In this document: piece after piece, positions 1 through 9,602 of the stretch
How the letters are laid out: each line of letters opens with the position of its first letter
How positions within the stretch are numbered: the first letter of the stretch is position 1
Assembly (NCBI RefSeq): GCF_029893635.1
Contig: NZ_JARXYR010000002.1
Span: 3,571,001-3,635,000, forward strand
DNA length: 64,000 nucleotides
Source of the DNA: Variovorax sp. TBS-050B
GTDB lineage: Bacteria > Pseudomonadota > Gammaproteobacteria > Burkholderiales > Burkholderiaceae_C
Reading direction: 5' to 3'
The notes under the pieces: model-generated
What the model saw: only the letters and a program-made list of their open reading frames with translations
Databases searched by the model: none
Told to the model about the DNA's origin: nothing
Made by a program: the position numbers and the translations under genes

Positions 1-680
1 GCCGGTGCTCGGCGTCGCGCGCATCGAGCGAGTAGTTGATCTGCAGGAAGTCGAGCTGCTTCTCCGCGCGCAGCACCGCCTCGACCTCGCCGTAGGCCGA
101 GGCCGTGTAGTGCGTGATGCCGATGTAGCGGATGCGGCCCTTCTTCTTCCAGGCGCGCAGGGTCGCAAGCTGGGTCTTCCAGTCGACCAGGTTGTGCACC
201 TGCATCAGGTCGATGCGGTCGGTGCGCAGCCGCGCGAACGACTGCTCCATCTGCGCGATGCCGGCCTGCCGCCCCGTGGTCCAGACCTTGGTGGCGAGGA
301 AGGCCCGCTCGCGCAGCCTTGCCGCGGCCAGCAGCTCGCCGGTGGTCTCCTCGGAGCGGCCGTACATCGGCGAACTGTCGATCACCTTGCCGCCGGCGGC
401 GAAGAGGGCGTCGAGCACGCCCGGCAGGCGCTTGTATTCCTCGCTACCGGGGCGGCGGTCGAAGCCGATCCAGGTGCCGCAGCCGATCACGGGCAGGGTC
501 TTCCTGGGTGGAGGGGATGGGGCGGGTGTTCATCGGAGTGGCGGGTGGCTGTTGCTGCGCCACGGCGTTCACCGCCGCCGCCATCGGCAGTGCCGCGGCG
601 AGCCGCAGGAAGTTGGCGCGGTTCATGGGCACGCCGGCAGGCGGCGCTGGCGGCAGGGCGGGCGGAATGAAGCGCTTCAT
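1..680 (-). CDS. Aldo/keto reductase with Tat/Sec-like leader, frameshifted and cut by window edge
   Basis: The body reads as an NAD(P)H-dependent aldo/keto reductase: KTLPVIGCGTW at the start of the barrel, then a conserved stretch with VIDSSPMYGRSEE and the DLMQVHN motif. A start at 680 has GGAG about 9 nt upstream; an internal ATG at 626 (MNRANFLRLAAALP) begins a hydrophobic export-like leader but has no ribosome site. The leader and the enzyme body lie in different frames: the body's own frame has a stop just upstream, and dropping one base near 500-508 joins them. Either a sequencing error or a real one-base insertion. The C-terminus lies beyond base 1. Substrate unknown. Confidence 0.7.
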
Positions 681-748
681 GGGAAGGGGTCTCCATGGGT
701 CCGGGCGGGAAGCCGCGGCAACGATAGCACCGGAGCGGATCCGCGTCG

Positions 749-2221
749 CTACAGCAGCCCCTTGGCCGACGCCTTCAGCGTGGCGGCCGCGCGCGTCGAG
801 CAGCCGAGCTTGCGGAACACGCGCTCGACATGCGTGCGCACCGTGCTCGGGCTGACGCCGAGCGCACGCGCGACCTGCTTCGTGTTGTCGCCCTGGCTGA
901 TGCAGCGCAGAACCTCCAGTTCGCGCTGCGAGAGCTGCAGGTCGTCCGGTGCGGGCGGGACGACGGGCTTCGATGGCGTGCCTGGCATGGCGCAGGCGAG
1001 CAGTGCGGTGACCACCTCGCGGTCGAAGCGGCCGGCCGCCACGTCCGCGTGCAGGCGATCGAGCGATTCCGCTTCCGTCAGCTCGGGCCGCCAGGGGCGG
1101 CGGGTGCGGTGCGAGACCCATTGCTCGGCCGCCGCCACGATCTGCCCTTCGAGTGGCATCGACATGCCCGAGCGACCGCGGAAGTAGCCCGAGCCGTCGC
1201 GCCGCTCGAACGCGAACGATGCGATTTCCGCCTCGGCCGCGAGACCGTCGATCTGCCCCGCCGCGCGCGAGGTCCAGTACGGCACCAGCCGCAGACGCTC
1301 CATCGACGCGGCCGGCAGCGGCTCGGGCGCGTTCCAGATCGCGTTGGGCACCGCGGCGCGGCCGATGCCGTGGATCAGGCCCGCCCGGTAGGTGCGCCGG
1401 CACAGCCCTTCGTCCATGCCGAGCCGCGCGCCGCAGTCGCGCGCCAGCCGGGCCACGCGCCGCGAGTACCCCGTCATCCAGGGCAGCTTGAGGTCGCTCA
1501 CGTCGCCCACGAGTTCGAGCCCGATGCGGCCCAGCATCGAGGCCGGCGGGTCGATGCCGTCGGCCCATGGCGCGACCGGGGCATCGAGCCGTTCCATCCA
1601 TGCCCTGGCGTGCGGCGCGCAGGCATCGACGAGAAAGGCGGGGTAAAGGCTGTCGGCGCGTCCCTTCGTCAGCGCGAGGGCCTCGTCGATGCCGTAGAGC
1701 CGGCCGAAGATCTCGAGATCGCTCGCCAGCGCCACCACATAGGTCGCGAGCGGCACCTCATCGCCCTGCAGCAGGCCCGGCACGCCGCTGCCGTCGTAGG
1801 CCTCGAAGACCGTGCGCAGCGCCGCTTCGGTGTCGGAGCGCAGGCCGAGCATGTGCGCGATGTCGCCCGCGATCTCGCAATGGATTTGGGCCATGGCCAG
1901 CACCGGCGCGGGGACCGGCGCCTGCTGCGGCTGGCGCATGCGCGGCTGCGGCGATGCCAGCAGCGCGCGCCGGCCCAGCACGTCGTCCTCGAGGAAATCC
2001 GCGAACTCCTGGGCGTTGGCCGTGCAACCCGACCAGCGCAGCAGCGCCACATGCCGCGCGACCTCGACCTGCGGCGCGTCGCAGCCGGCTTCGGTCGCGA
2101 TCATTCCGGCCAGCCACGCCGTGCGCAGGGAATGATCGATCGGCTGGCCCATGCTCAGGTCGCCGATGAAGGCGAGCGCGCGGACCGCGTCGAAAACGGA
2201 AATGGTGGTCTCTTCGGACAT
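749..2221 (-). CDS. HD-domain protein with C-terminal LuxR-type DNA-binding domain
   Basis: A 490-residue protein. The middle and C-terminal part resembles a degenerate HD-GYP region (HGIGRAAVPNAIW, later RRDGSGYFRG in place of the usual HHERxDGSGYP). The last 60 residues are a LuxR/GerE helix-turn-helix beginning LSQRELEVLRCISQG and containing VSPSTVRTHVERVFRKLG. This pairing suggests a transcription regulator whose sensing domain came from a cyclic-di-GMP phosphodiesterase-like fold; loss of the canonical histidines makes catalysis doubtful. The start at 2221 (MSEETT) was preferred over an in-frame start at 2377, which would run into the divergent gene at 2328. Target genes are not evident. 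Confidence 0.8.
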   Translation of the reverse strand: MSEETTISVFDAVRALAFIGDLSMGQPIDHSLRTAWLAGMIATEAGCDAPQVEVARHVALLRWSGCTANAQEFADFLEDDVLGRRALLASPQPRMRQPQQAPVPAPVLAMAQIHCEIAGDIAHMLGLRSDTEAALRTVFEAYDGSGVPGLLQGDEVPLATYVVALASDLEIFGRLYGIDEALALTKGRADSLYPAFLVDACAPHARAWMERLDAPVAPWADGIDPPASMLGRIGLELVGDVSDLKLPWMTGYSRRVARLARDCGARLGMDEGLCRRTYRAGLIHGIGRAAVPNAIWNAPEPLPAASMERLRLVPYWTSRAAGQIDGLAAEAEIASFAFERRDGSGYFRGRSGMSMPLEGQIVAAAEQWVSHRTRRPWRPELTEAESLDRLHADVAAGRFDREVVTALLACAMPGTPSKPVVPPAPDDLQLSQRELEVLRCISQGDNTKQVARALGVSPSTVRTHVERVFRKLGCSTRAAATLKASAKGLL

Positions 2222-2327
2222 GGGATCGTCGTGGCGGGGCACAGCATCGCACAGTCTTCGCCGGGCGGCCGCCTGTCGGTCATTCGACCGATACCGCGGG
2301 CCGCGGCGCGTGGGAAGAATCGACGCC

Positions 2328-2912
2328 ATGTCCCATCCCATCCCAACCTCCCTCCAGCGCGCCGCCTGGCTGCGCAAGCTCTACCTGGTCCGCGCGGCCT
2401 TCTCGTTCGCGTGGGTCGCACTGGCCTTCACCGTGGCCGGGCGATCGCCTGCGTTCACCGCCGTGCTGCTGATCGTCTATCCCGCATGGGACGCCCTGGC
2501 GAACCTGCTGGACGCCCGGATGACGGGCGGCGCCAGGGCCAATCCGACCCAGATGCTGAACGCCTGGATCAGCACCATCGTCACGGTGGCCGTGGCGGTC
2601 TCCCTCGTGCTCGAAGCGCGGATCGATCTCGTGATCTTCGGCGCCTGGGCCATCGTCTCGGGCCTGCTCCAGCTCGCGACCGCCATTCGCCGCCGCAAGG
2701 GCGACCGCGGGCAATGGGTCATGATGCTCAGCGGCGCGCAGTCCGCGCTCGCCGGCGGCTTGTTCATCGCGCGGCAGGGCACCGGTGCGCCGGTCCTCCA
2801 GACGCTCGCCGGCTATGCGGCGGTGGGTGCGGTCTATTTCCTGATCTCCGGGTTGTGGATGCTGTTTCGCAGGGGGGCGCAGGGCGCGCGCGCGGCCTCG
2901 TCGAGCGCCTGA
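2328..2912 (+). CDS. DUF308/HdeD-like small membrane protein
   Basis: A 194-residue protein with about six hydrophobic segments arranged in pairs, as in the DUF308 (HdeD-like) family: LYLVRAAFSFAWVALAFTVA near the N-terminus, then AVLLIVYPAWDALANLL, a segment around VTVAVAVSLVL, IFGAWAIVSGLLQLATAI and a C-terminal YFLISGLWMLF. Members are inner-membrane proteins, some linked to acid resistance, mostly uncharacterised. It is divergent from the HD/LuxR regulator with about 106 nt between starts, so that regulator is a candidate controller. The family assignment rests on topology and composition more than on a signature motif. Confidence 0.7.
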   Translation: MSHPIPTSLQRAAWLRKLYLVRAAFSFAWVALAFTVAGRSPAFTAVLLIVYPAWDALANLLDARMTGGARANPTQMLNAWISTIVTVAVAVSLVLEARIDLVIFGAWAIVSGLLQLATAIRRRKGDRGQWVMMLSGAQSALAGGLFIARQGTGAPVLQTLAGYAAVGAVYFLISGLWMLFRRGAQGARAASSSA

Positions 2913-2992
2913 GGGCCGGCGCCGGCCGGCAGCCCGGCCCGTCAGCAGTCCGGGCAGAGGGGGAATCCCCCCGCCTTGCAGCGATCGGAATA

Positions 2993-3008
2993 CTGTATAA
3001 AAATACAG
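2993..3008 (+). promoter_or_regulatory. LexA (SOS) box upstream of imuA
   Basis: The sequence CTGTATAAAAATACAG is a near-perfect inverted repeat matching the CTGT-N8-ACAG LexA operator of gamma- and betaproteobacteria. It lies 18 nt before the imuA ATG, so bound LexA would cover the promoter and start of the mutasome operon. Two more boxes of the same form occur at 13467 and 49310. Confidence 0.93.
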
Positions 3009-3026
3009 TTAACATTCACTGCCGCC

Positions 3027-3854
3027 ATGGGCCTTCCTTTCCCCGCCTCCCTTTCCTCCGCCGCCGGCCGCGGCGTGTGGCATGCCGACGAGCTCGGCAG
3101 CGCCGACGCGCAGGTCATCGGCACCGGGCACGATGCGCTCGACGCGCAGCTGCCCGGGGGCGGCTGGCCGGTGGGCGCCATGACCGAGCTGCTGCAGGCG
3201 GCGCCCGAGGACCACGTCTGGCGCCTGCTGCTGCCCGCGCTGGTGCAGGCGGTCCAGGCGCGCGGCGGGCCGGTGGTGCTGGTCGGGCCGCCGCGCGAAC
3301 CCTTTGCCGCCGCGCTCGCGGCGCACGGCCTCGGGCCCGAGGCGCTGATGTGGGTGCGCAGCGAGACTCCGGCCGCGCGCCTCTGGGCCTGCGAGCAGGC
3401 GCTGCGCTGCGCCGAGGTGGGCGCGGTGCTGGCCTGGCTGCCGCAGGCGCGCGTGGGCGAATTGCGGCGGCTGCAGCTCGCGGCCGCGCAGCATGAGGCG
3501 CTGCTGTTCGTCTGCCGGCCCGAGTCGGTGGCGCAGTCGGCCTCGCCCGCGCGGCTGCGGCTGCGCATCGCCAACGGCGCGGCCGACACGGCGCAGATCG
3601 AGCTGCACATCCTCAAGCGCCGCGGTCCGCCGCTGGCGGCGCCGGTCGTGCTGCCGGCGCGTGGCGAGCGCATGGCGGCGCTGCTCGCCGCGGCGCGGCT
3701 GCGGCGCCGGCTGCGCGCGCAGCAGCAGGGCAGCGCCGTGCCGGCGCAACAGGCCGTGCCGTCCACCGCGGGCGAGGGCAACGTGGTGCGCATCGACGCA
3801 TGGAAGGCAGGAGGAGGCGCCAATGCACTGGATCGCCTTGCAGTGGTCGCCTGA
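3027..3854 (+). CDS. imuA: ImuA, SOS mutagenesis (translesion synthesis) accessory protein
   Basis: A 275-residue RecA-like accessory protein of the ImuABC mutasome, which carries out error-prone bypass of damaged DNA. The sequence shows the ImuA pattern: an N-terminal GTGHDALDAQLPGGGWPVGAMTEL segment resembling the SulA/RecA core, and a basic C-terminus (RLRRRLRAQQQ). It is the first gene of a tight operon: imuB starts 32 nt before its stop. The start at 3027 was chosen because it follows the LexA box and the strong homology begins at MGLPFPA; an in-frame start upstream would lie inside the operator. Confidence 0.93.
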   Translation: MGLPFPASLSSAAGRGVWHADELGSADAQVIGTGHDALDAQLPGGGWPVGAMTELLQAAPEDHVWRLLLPALVQAVQARGGPVVLVGPPREPFAAALAAHGLGPEALMWVRSETPAARLWACEQALRCAEVGAVLAWLPQARVGELRRLQLAAAQHEALLFVCRPESVAQSASPARLRLRIANGAADTAQIELHILKRRGPPLAAPVVLPARGERMAALLAAARLRRRLRAQQQGSAVPAQQAVPSTAGEGNVVRIDAWKAGGGANALDRLAVVA

Positions 3855-5214
3855 GAGCGCCGACCCCGCGGAGGGCGCCGAAGCCGCCGCGCTGCCCACG
3901 CCCGAGGCGCTGGGCTGGTGGGCGCTGCGCTACACGCCGCACGTGGTCTGGATCGACGAGGCGCTGATGCTCGAGGTCTCGGCCTGCGAGCGCCTCTGGG
4001 GCGGGCGCCTGTCGCTGATGCGCCAGCTGGTGCACGAGCAGCCGGCCGCCGGCGCCACGCTGCGCGGCGCGCCGGGCGCCACCAGCCTGGAGGCGCTGGC
4101 GCGGCTGCGGCTCTTCGCGCGCGGCGAGAAGCGGCCGCGCGAGCTGCCCGCCGGCCTGCCGCTCGACACCCTGAGCGCCGCGCGCGCGCACCTCGACCTG
4201 CTCGCGCGCCTGGGCTGCCGCACCTGGGGCGAGGTCGCGGCGCTGCCGCGCGGCGGCTTCGTGCGGCGCTTCGGCACCGAACTGCGCGATGCGCTCGACG
4301 TCGCCTGGGGCCTGCGCCCCGAAAGCCACGACTGGCTCACGCTGCCCGACGTGTTCGAGCAGCGGCTCGAACTGCCCGCGCTGGCCGAGACCGCGCCCGA
4401 ACTCATGTGGTCGGCCAACCGGCTGCTGTCGGCGCTGCAGATCTGGCTGCGCGCGCGCCAGCGCGGCGCGCGCTCGCTCGAACTGCAGTGGACGCTCGAC
4501 CTCAAGCGCCTGAACGGCGTGAACCTGCCCACGCACCAGCAGCTCACCGTGCGCACCGCCGAGCCCACGCAGGACATGGCGCACCTGCGCCGCCTGCTGT
4601 CGGAAAAGCTCGCCCTCGCCACGCTCGCCGCGCCCGCCAGCTGGATCCGGCTGCGCACCCTCGAGACCGACCCATGGGCCGGCGCCAGCACCAGCTTCCT
4701 GCCCGAGGACAACCGCAAGGGCGACAAGCTCCATGAAATGGTCGAGCGGCTCAGCGCCCGGCTCGGCCCGCAGCAGGTGGTGGTGCCCGAGGCGCAGGCC
4801 GACCACCGGCCCGAGCGCACCCAGTCGTGGCGCCCCGCGCTGCAGGCGAACGCGAAGCCCGCGGCGCCGTCCGGCAGCAAGGCGCGCAAGCAGCCGAAGC
4901 CCGATGCCTCGCAGCAGCAGCAACAGCAGCCCGACGCCCTCTACCCCGCATGGCTCCTGCCCGAACCCCTGCTGCTCGAGATGGACGGCGAACGCCCCTG
5001 CTACCGCGGCCCGCTCGGCAAGCTGGTCGGGCCGCAGCGCATCGAGGCCGGCTGGTGGGGCGACAAGGAAGAGGGCGGCCAGCCCGCCATGCGCGACTAC
5101 TACATCGCCGAAAGTCCCGAGGCCGGCCTGGTGTGGATCTTCCGCGAACGGCCCTCGGCGCGCTTCTCGGCCTCGGGCGAGGTGCGCTGGTACCTGCAGG
5201 GCTTCTATGCCTGA
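3823..5214 (+). CDS. imuB: ImuB, Y-family polymerase-like mutasome subunit
   Basis: A 463-residue Y-family DNA polymerase relative. ImuB proteins act as a hub linking DnaE2, ImuA and the beta clamp and lack the catalytic carboxylates of true Y polymerases. Visible here: WIDEALMLEVSACERLWGG at about residues 42-60 and the fingers/little-finger region, followed by a low-complexity linker rich in Lys, Pro and Gln with a run of six glutamines near residue 365, and a C-terminal tail with IFRERPSARF. AGGAGGAGG lies just before the ATG inside the end of imuA. Its stop overlaps the dnaE2 start by 8 nt, indicating translational coupling. Confidence 0.93.
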   Translation: MHWIALQWSPESADPAEGAEAAALPTPEALGWWALRYTPHVVWIDEALMLEVSACERLWGGRLSLMRQLVHEQPAAGATLRGAPGATSLEALARLRLFARGEKRPRELPAGLPLDTLSAARAHLDLLARLGCRTWGEVAALPRGGFVRRFGTELRDALDVAWGLRPESHDWLTLPDVFEQRLELPALAETAPELMWSANRLLSALQIWLRARQRGARSLELQWTLDLKRLNGVNLPTHQQLTVRTAEPTQDMAHLRRLLSEKLALATLAAPASWIRLRTLETDPWAGASTSFLPEDNRKGDKLHEMVERLSARLGPQQVVVPEAQADHRPERTQSWRPALQANAKPAAPSGSKARKQPKPDASQQQQQQPDALYPAWLLPEPLLLEMDGERPCYRGPLGKLVGPQRIEAGWWGDKEEGGQPAMRDYYIAESPEAGLVWIFRERPSARFSASGEVRWYLQGFYA

Positions 5215-8200
5215 CCTCAGCGAAAAGCAGTTGCGCGGCCGCAATGCCGCCCCCGTGCAGGCGCTCGCACCGCGCACCAGGCAGTTGCCGGGGCTGCCCG
5301 ACTATGCCGAGCTGCACTGCCTGACCAACTTCAGCTTCCAGCGCGGCGCCTCCACGCCCGAGGAAGTGGTCGAGCGCGCCTACCAGCTCGGCTACAAGGC
5401 GCTCGCCATCACCGACGAATGCTCGGTCGCCGGCATCGTTCGCGCGCACGTCGCCCTGCGCGAGCTGCCGGCCAAGCTCGACGAATACGAGCGCGAGCAT
5501 CCCGACGAGCCCGAGATCCCGCGCAACCCCGGTTTCCGCCTGCTCTTCGGCAGCGAGTTCCGCTTCGAGCGCTTTCGCCTCGTGGTGATCGCCGACGACA
5601 CCGAGGGCTGGGGCAACCTCTGCGAGTTCATCACCGCCGCGCGCAACACCGAACTGCCCAAGGGCGAATACCGCGTGAGCTGGACGCAGAGCGACGTCGC
5701 CTCGCTGCAGCACTGCCAGGTGCTCTTCGTGCCCCATCGCCAGCCCGGCCAGGCGCTGGATGCCGCCACGCTGCACGACGACCTCATGGCCGCCAAGGCG
5801 CTGTACGGCCGGAACCTCTGGCTCGCGCTCGAACTCTTCAACGAGCTCGACGACGACCTCTGGTTCGTCACGCTCGTGGAGGCGGGCGAGCAGGCCGGCG
5901 TGCCGCTGGTCGCGGCCGGCGACGTGCACATGCATGCGCGCTCCATCAAGCCGCTGCACGACGTGCTCACCGCCGTGCGCGAGGGCAGGACCATCGCCGA
6001 ATGCGGCTTCGCGCTGCAGGCCAATGCCGAGCGCCACCTGCGCCAGCGCGTGCGGCTCGCCGAGCTCTATCTGCCGCAGATGCTGCAGAACACGCTGGTC
6101 GTGGCCGAACGCTGCCGCTTCGATCCGGACGTGATCCGCGAGAACTACAAGTACCCGCTCGAAACCGTCGGCAGCCACGAAACCCCCGTGCAGACCCTGG
6201 TGCGCAAGACCTGGGAGGGCGCGGCGGCGCGCTACCCCGAAGGCATTCCCGACAAGGTGCGCGCGCAGGTCGAGAAGGAGCTCTCGCTCATCATCGAGAT
6301 GAAGTACGAGATGTTCTTTCTCACCGTGGAGGACATCGTGCGCTTCGCGCGCTCGCAGAACATCCTCTGCCAGGGCCGCGGCTCCTCGGCCAACTCGGCC
6401 GTCTGCTTCTGCCTCGGCATCACCGCCGTCGATCCCGAGAAGGGCCACCTGCTGTTCGAGCGCTTCCTGAGCCGCCACCGCAACGAGCCGCCCGACATCG
6501 ACGTCGACTTCGAGCACCAGCGGCGCGAGGATGTGATCCAGTACATCTATGAGAAGTACGGCCGCGAGCGCGCCGCCATCGCCGCCGTCGTCATCTGCTA
6601 CCGCGCGCGCAGCGCCCTGCGCGACGTGGGCAAGGCCGTCGGCATCGACGAGCGGCTGATCGACGAGTTCGCCAAGGACCACTACTGGTTCGACGACACC
6701 GTGCTCGGCGAGCAGTTGCAGAAGGCTGCGGCGCGCGTGGGCGTGGTGGAGGACGAACTCAAGCTCGAACACTGGATCGAGATGACGCGGCGGCTCAAGG
6801 GCTTTCCGCGCCACCTGAGCCAGCACGTCGGCGGCTTCGTGCTCACCCACACCAAGCTCACGCGGCTGGTGCCGGTCGAGAAGGCCTCGATGAAGGACCG
6901 CTCCGTCATCCAGTGGGAAAAGGACGACCTCGAAGCCATGGGCATGCTCAAGGTCGACGTGCTCGCGCTCGGCATGCTCAGCGCCATCCGCCGCGGCCTC
7001 GACCACATGAACCGCTGGCGCGCGTCCACGGTCGAGATGCACCAGCTGCCGCACGACGACGAGACGGTGTACGACATGATCTGCGACGCCGACACCGTGG
7101 GCGTGTTCCAGATCGAGAGCCGCGCGCAGATGTCGATGCTGCCGCGCCTCAAGCCGCGCCGCTTCGAAGATCTCATCATCGAGGTCGCGATCGTGCGCCC
7201 CGGGCCCATCCAGGGCGGCATGGTGCATCCCTACCTCAAGCAGCGCGAGCGCGTGGCCAAGGGCCTGGCGATCCACTACGAGAAGGAAGAACTCCGCCCC
7301 GCGCTCGAACGCACGCTCGGCGTGCCCATCTTCCAGGAGCAGGTGATGCAGATCGCGATGATCGCGGCCAAATTCACTGCCGACGAGGCCGACCAGCTGC
7401 GCCGTGCCATGGCAGCGTGGAAGCGCAAGGGCGGGCTCGAGAAGTTCCACGAGAAGCTCGTGAAGGGCATGACCGACCGCGACTACAAGGCCGAGTTCGC
7501 CGAAGCCATCTTCAAGCAGATCCTCGGCTTCGGCGACTACGGCTTTCCCGAAAGCCATGCCGCCAGCTTTGCCCGGCTGGTCACCGTGAGCAGCTGGCTC
7601 AAGTGCCACGAGCCCGCGTGCTTCCTGGCCGCGCTGCTCGATTCGCAGCCGATGGGCTTCTACAGCCCCTCGCAGCTCGTGCAGGATGCGCGCCGCCACG
7701 GCGTCGAGGTGCGGCCGGTCGACGTGGCGTGCAGCGAGATCGACACCACGCTCGAAGCCCGTGCGCCCGATGCGCCGCGCATGCCCGCGGGCACCGATGC
7801 GCGCTACGCCCATCGCCTCGGCCGCGAGAACCAGCCCGCGGTGCGGCTCGGCCTCAACCGCATCGCAGGCCTGAGCGAAGCCGGTGCGAAGCGCCTGCTC
7901 GAAGCCCGGGCCCAGGCGCCTTTTTGCAGCACCGAAGACCTCGCGCTGCGCGCCGCGCTCGACGGCAAGGACATGGCCGCGCTCGCCGCCGCCGACGCGC
8001 TGATGTCGCTTTCGGGCCATCGGCGCCAGCAGGTGTGGGACGCCACCGCCACGCGCGACATGGGCGGCCGCGCGCCCGCGCTGCTGCGCGGCGTGCCGGT
8101 CAACGAAGAGGCCCTGCAATTGCCCGCCGCGCCCGAGGGCGAGGAGATCGTCGGCGACTACGCCGCGCTCGGCCTCACGCTGCGCCGCCATCCGCTCGCG

Positions 8201-8569
8201 CTGCTGCGCCCGCGCCTCGCACGCATGAAGCTCATGAGCGCCGAACAGCTGCGCCAGTCGGCCAGCGGACAGACCGTGCGCGCCTGCGGCATCGTCAAGG
8301 GCCGGCAGCGGCCCGGCACCGCCAACGGCACCATCTTCGTCACGCTGGAGGACGAGACCGGCAACGTCAACGTCATCGTCTGGAGCCACGTCATCGAGGC
8401 CTGGCGCGAGCCGCTGCTCAAGTCGCACCTGCTCGCGGTGCAGGGCACCTGGCAGCGCGACGACGACAGCGGCGGCAAGGTGCAGCACCTGATCGCCACC
8501 GGCTTCAAGGACCTCACGCCGCTCATGGGACGGCTCGCGCAGAGCAACACCAGCCGCGACTTCCACTGA
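5207..8569 (+). CDS. dnaE2: DnaE2 error-prone DNA polymerase III alpha subunit (ImuC)
   Basis: A 1120-residue C-family polymerase, the usual length for DnaE2/ImuC, which inserts nucleotides opposite lesions during the SOS response. An N-terminal PHP domain begins at YAELHCLTNFSF, the palm carries QGRGSSANSAVC (about residue 387) and PDIDVDFEHQRR (about 428), followed by PGPIQGGMVHPYLK and a C-terminal OB fold near residue 1023 (VRACGIVKGRQRPGT). It lacks the tau-binding tail of replicative DnaE. Third gene of the LexA-controlled operon, overlapping imuB by 8 nt. Confidence 0.95.
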   Translation: MPDLSEKQLRGRNAAPVQALAPRTRQLPGLPDYAELHCLTNFSFQRGASTPEEVVERAYQLGYKALAITDECSVAGIVRAHVALRELPAKLDEYEREHPDEPEIPRNPGFRLLFGSEFRFERFRLVVIADDTEGWGNLCEFITAARNTELPKGEYRVSWTQSDVASLQHCQVLFVPHRQPGQALDAATLHDDLMAAKALYGRNLWLALELFNELDDDLWFVTLVEAGEQAGVPLVAAGDVHMHARSIKPLHDVLTAVREGRTIAECGFALQANAERHLRQRVRLAELYLPQMLQNTLVVAERCRFDPDVIRENYKYPLETVGSHETPVQTLVRKTWEGAAARYPEGIPDKVRAQVEKELSLIIEMKYEMFFLTVEDIVRFARSQNILCQGRGSSANSAVCFCLGITAVDPEKGHLLFERFLSRHRNEPPDIDVDFEHQRREDVIQYIYEKYGRERAAIAAVVICYRARSALRDVGKAVGIDERLIDEFAKDHYWFDDTVLGEQLQKAAARVGVVEDELKLEHWIEMTRRLKGFPRHLSQHVGGFVLTHTKLTRLVPVEKASMKDRSVIQWEKDDLEAMGMLKVDVLALGMLSAIRRGLDHMNRWRASTVEMHQLPHDDETVYDMICDADTVGVFQIESRAQMSMLPRLKPRRFEDLIIEVAIVRPGPIQGGMVHPYLKQRERVAKGLAIHYEKEELRPALERTLGVPIFQEQVMQIAMIAAKFTADEADQLRRAMAAWKRKGGLEKFHEKLVKGMTDRDYKAEFAEAIFKQILGFGDYGFPESHAASFARLVTVSSWLKCHEPACFLAALLDSQPMGFYSPSQLVQDARRHGVEVRPVDVACSEIDTTLEARAPDAPRMPAGTDARYAHRLGRENQPAVRLGLNRIAGLSEAGAKRLLEARAQAPFCSTEDLALRAALDGKDMAALAAADALMSLSGHRRQQVWDATATRDMGGRAPALLRGVPVNEEALQLPAAPEGEEIVGDYAALGLTLRRHPLALLRPRLARMKLMSAEQLRQSASGQTVRACGIVKGRQRPGTANGTIFVTLEDETGNVNVIVWSHVIEAWREPLLKSHLLAVQGTWQRDDDSGGKVQHLIATGFKDLTPLMGRLAQSNTSRDFH

Positions 8570-8648
8570 ACCGTCCATGGCCCGCCGAATGCAACCGATC
8601 GTTCCATGGCTCGCGCGCCCCAACAGTTTTCGCTAACCTGTTTCTCCC

Positions 8649-9590
8649 ATGTCCGCACTCGCCCTTGATCCTGCCGTGGCCACGCCCATCGGGCCGCCGC
8701 CGCCCGCACCCGACGTGCCGGTTCCCATGCCTCCGCCGCCGCCGCCCGGGCTGCCGCCCGAAGGCGATCCGCCGCCCGTCGAACCGCCCATCACCGACCC
8801 CGGCTTTCCGCCGCCCGTGGGCGACCCGCCGCCGCCGATGCAGAAGGCCGGCGAGGTGCCGTTCGGCAAGCTCCATGCGCGGCGCCTGCGCGAGATCTAT
8901 CGCTCGGCCGGCTGGCCCTGCTGCGACGGCATCGAGGTCGAGCTGCTCGCCGGCGGCTGGCTCGAACGCGTGCGCACCGCGCACGGCCACGAGACCCTGC
9001 GCGTCACCGATGCCGGCATTGCGCGCATTGCCACCACGCTCACCATCAACCGCGCCGCGCTCTCGCCGCACGAGGCGCTGGTCGAGCGCGTCGCGCGCGA
9101 GATGACGCGCGGCGGCCGCATCGCATGGCGCGGCCTGAGCCTGCGCGCGCGCCTGCCTCCATCGGAAGAGGGCGGCAAGCCGCGCTGGTGCATGGCCAGG
9201 CCCGACGTGTTCTCGATCCGCAACACCAGCGTCGAGGCCTATGCGCACCCGATCGTGCACGAGGTCAAGGTCAGCCGCGCCGACCTGCTCGGCGACCTGC
9301 GCAAGCCCGACAAGCGCGCCGCCTACCTCGACCTGGGCGGCGAATGCTGGTACGTGCTCGGCAACGACGCGCGCGGCCGCTGCATCGCCAGGCCCGAGGA
9401 GATTCCGCCCGAATGCGGCGTGCTCGTGCTCGAAGGCGAAAGGCTCGTCGTCGCCCGCGCCGCCGTGCACCGCGCCTTCGAGCGCATTCCCTTCGGCGTG
9501 TGGATGGCGCTCGCCAAGGCCCAGCCCATCGCGGGCTTCGACGACGATGCGCAGGACATGCTCGGCGGCCTCGACGCCGCGGCGTGCTGA
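8649..9590 (+). CDS. Proline-rich protein with C-terminal MmcB-like (PD-(D/E)XK-type) DNA-repair domain
   Basis: A 313-residue protein in two parts. Residues about 10-65 are a proline-rich, probably disordered segment (repeated PPP and PEGDPPPVEPP blocks). The rest looks like a small winged-helix-type region followed by a nuclease-like core containing HEVKVSRADLLGDLRKPDK near residue 202, which resembles the EVKVS-x-ADF motif of MmcB/DUF2161 proteins. In Caulobacter, MmcB is an SOS-induced protein acting with ImuB-DnaE2. The gene begins 79 nt after dnaE2 on the same strand with no LexA box of its own, so it may be the fourth gene of the mutasome operon. The link to MmcB is from motif memory; length and proline region are unusual. 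Confidence 0.65.
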   Translation: MSALALDPAVATPIGPPPPAPDVPVPMPPPPPPGLPPEGDPPPVEPPITDPGFPPPVGDPPPPMQKAGEVPFGKLHARRLREIYRSAGWPCCDGIEVELLAGGWLERVRTAHGHETLRVTDAGIARIATTLTINRAALSPHEALVERVAREMTRGGRIAWRGLSLRARLPPSEEGGKPRWCMARPDVFSIRNTSVEAYAHPIVHEVKVSRADLLGDLRKPDKRAAYLDLGGECWYVLGNDARGRCIARPEEIPPECGVLVLEGERLVVARAAVHRAFERIPFGVWMALAKAQPIAGFDDDAQDMLGGLDAAAC

Positions 9591-9602
9591 GCGCGCGGCC
9601 GT

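Noticed and set aside
4909..4930. CAG/CAA repeat as an unstable microsatellite.
   Set aside because: It encodes a short glutamine run in the ImuB linker, with mixed codons; nothing suggests phase variation.
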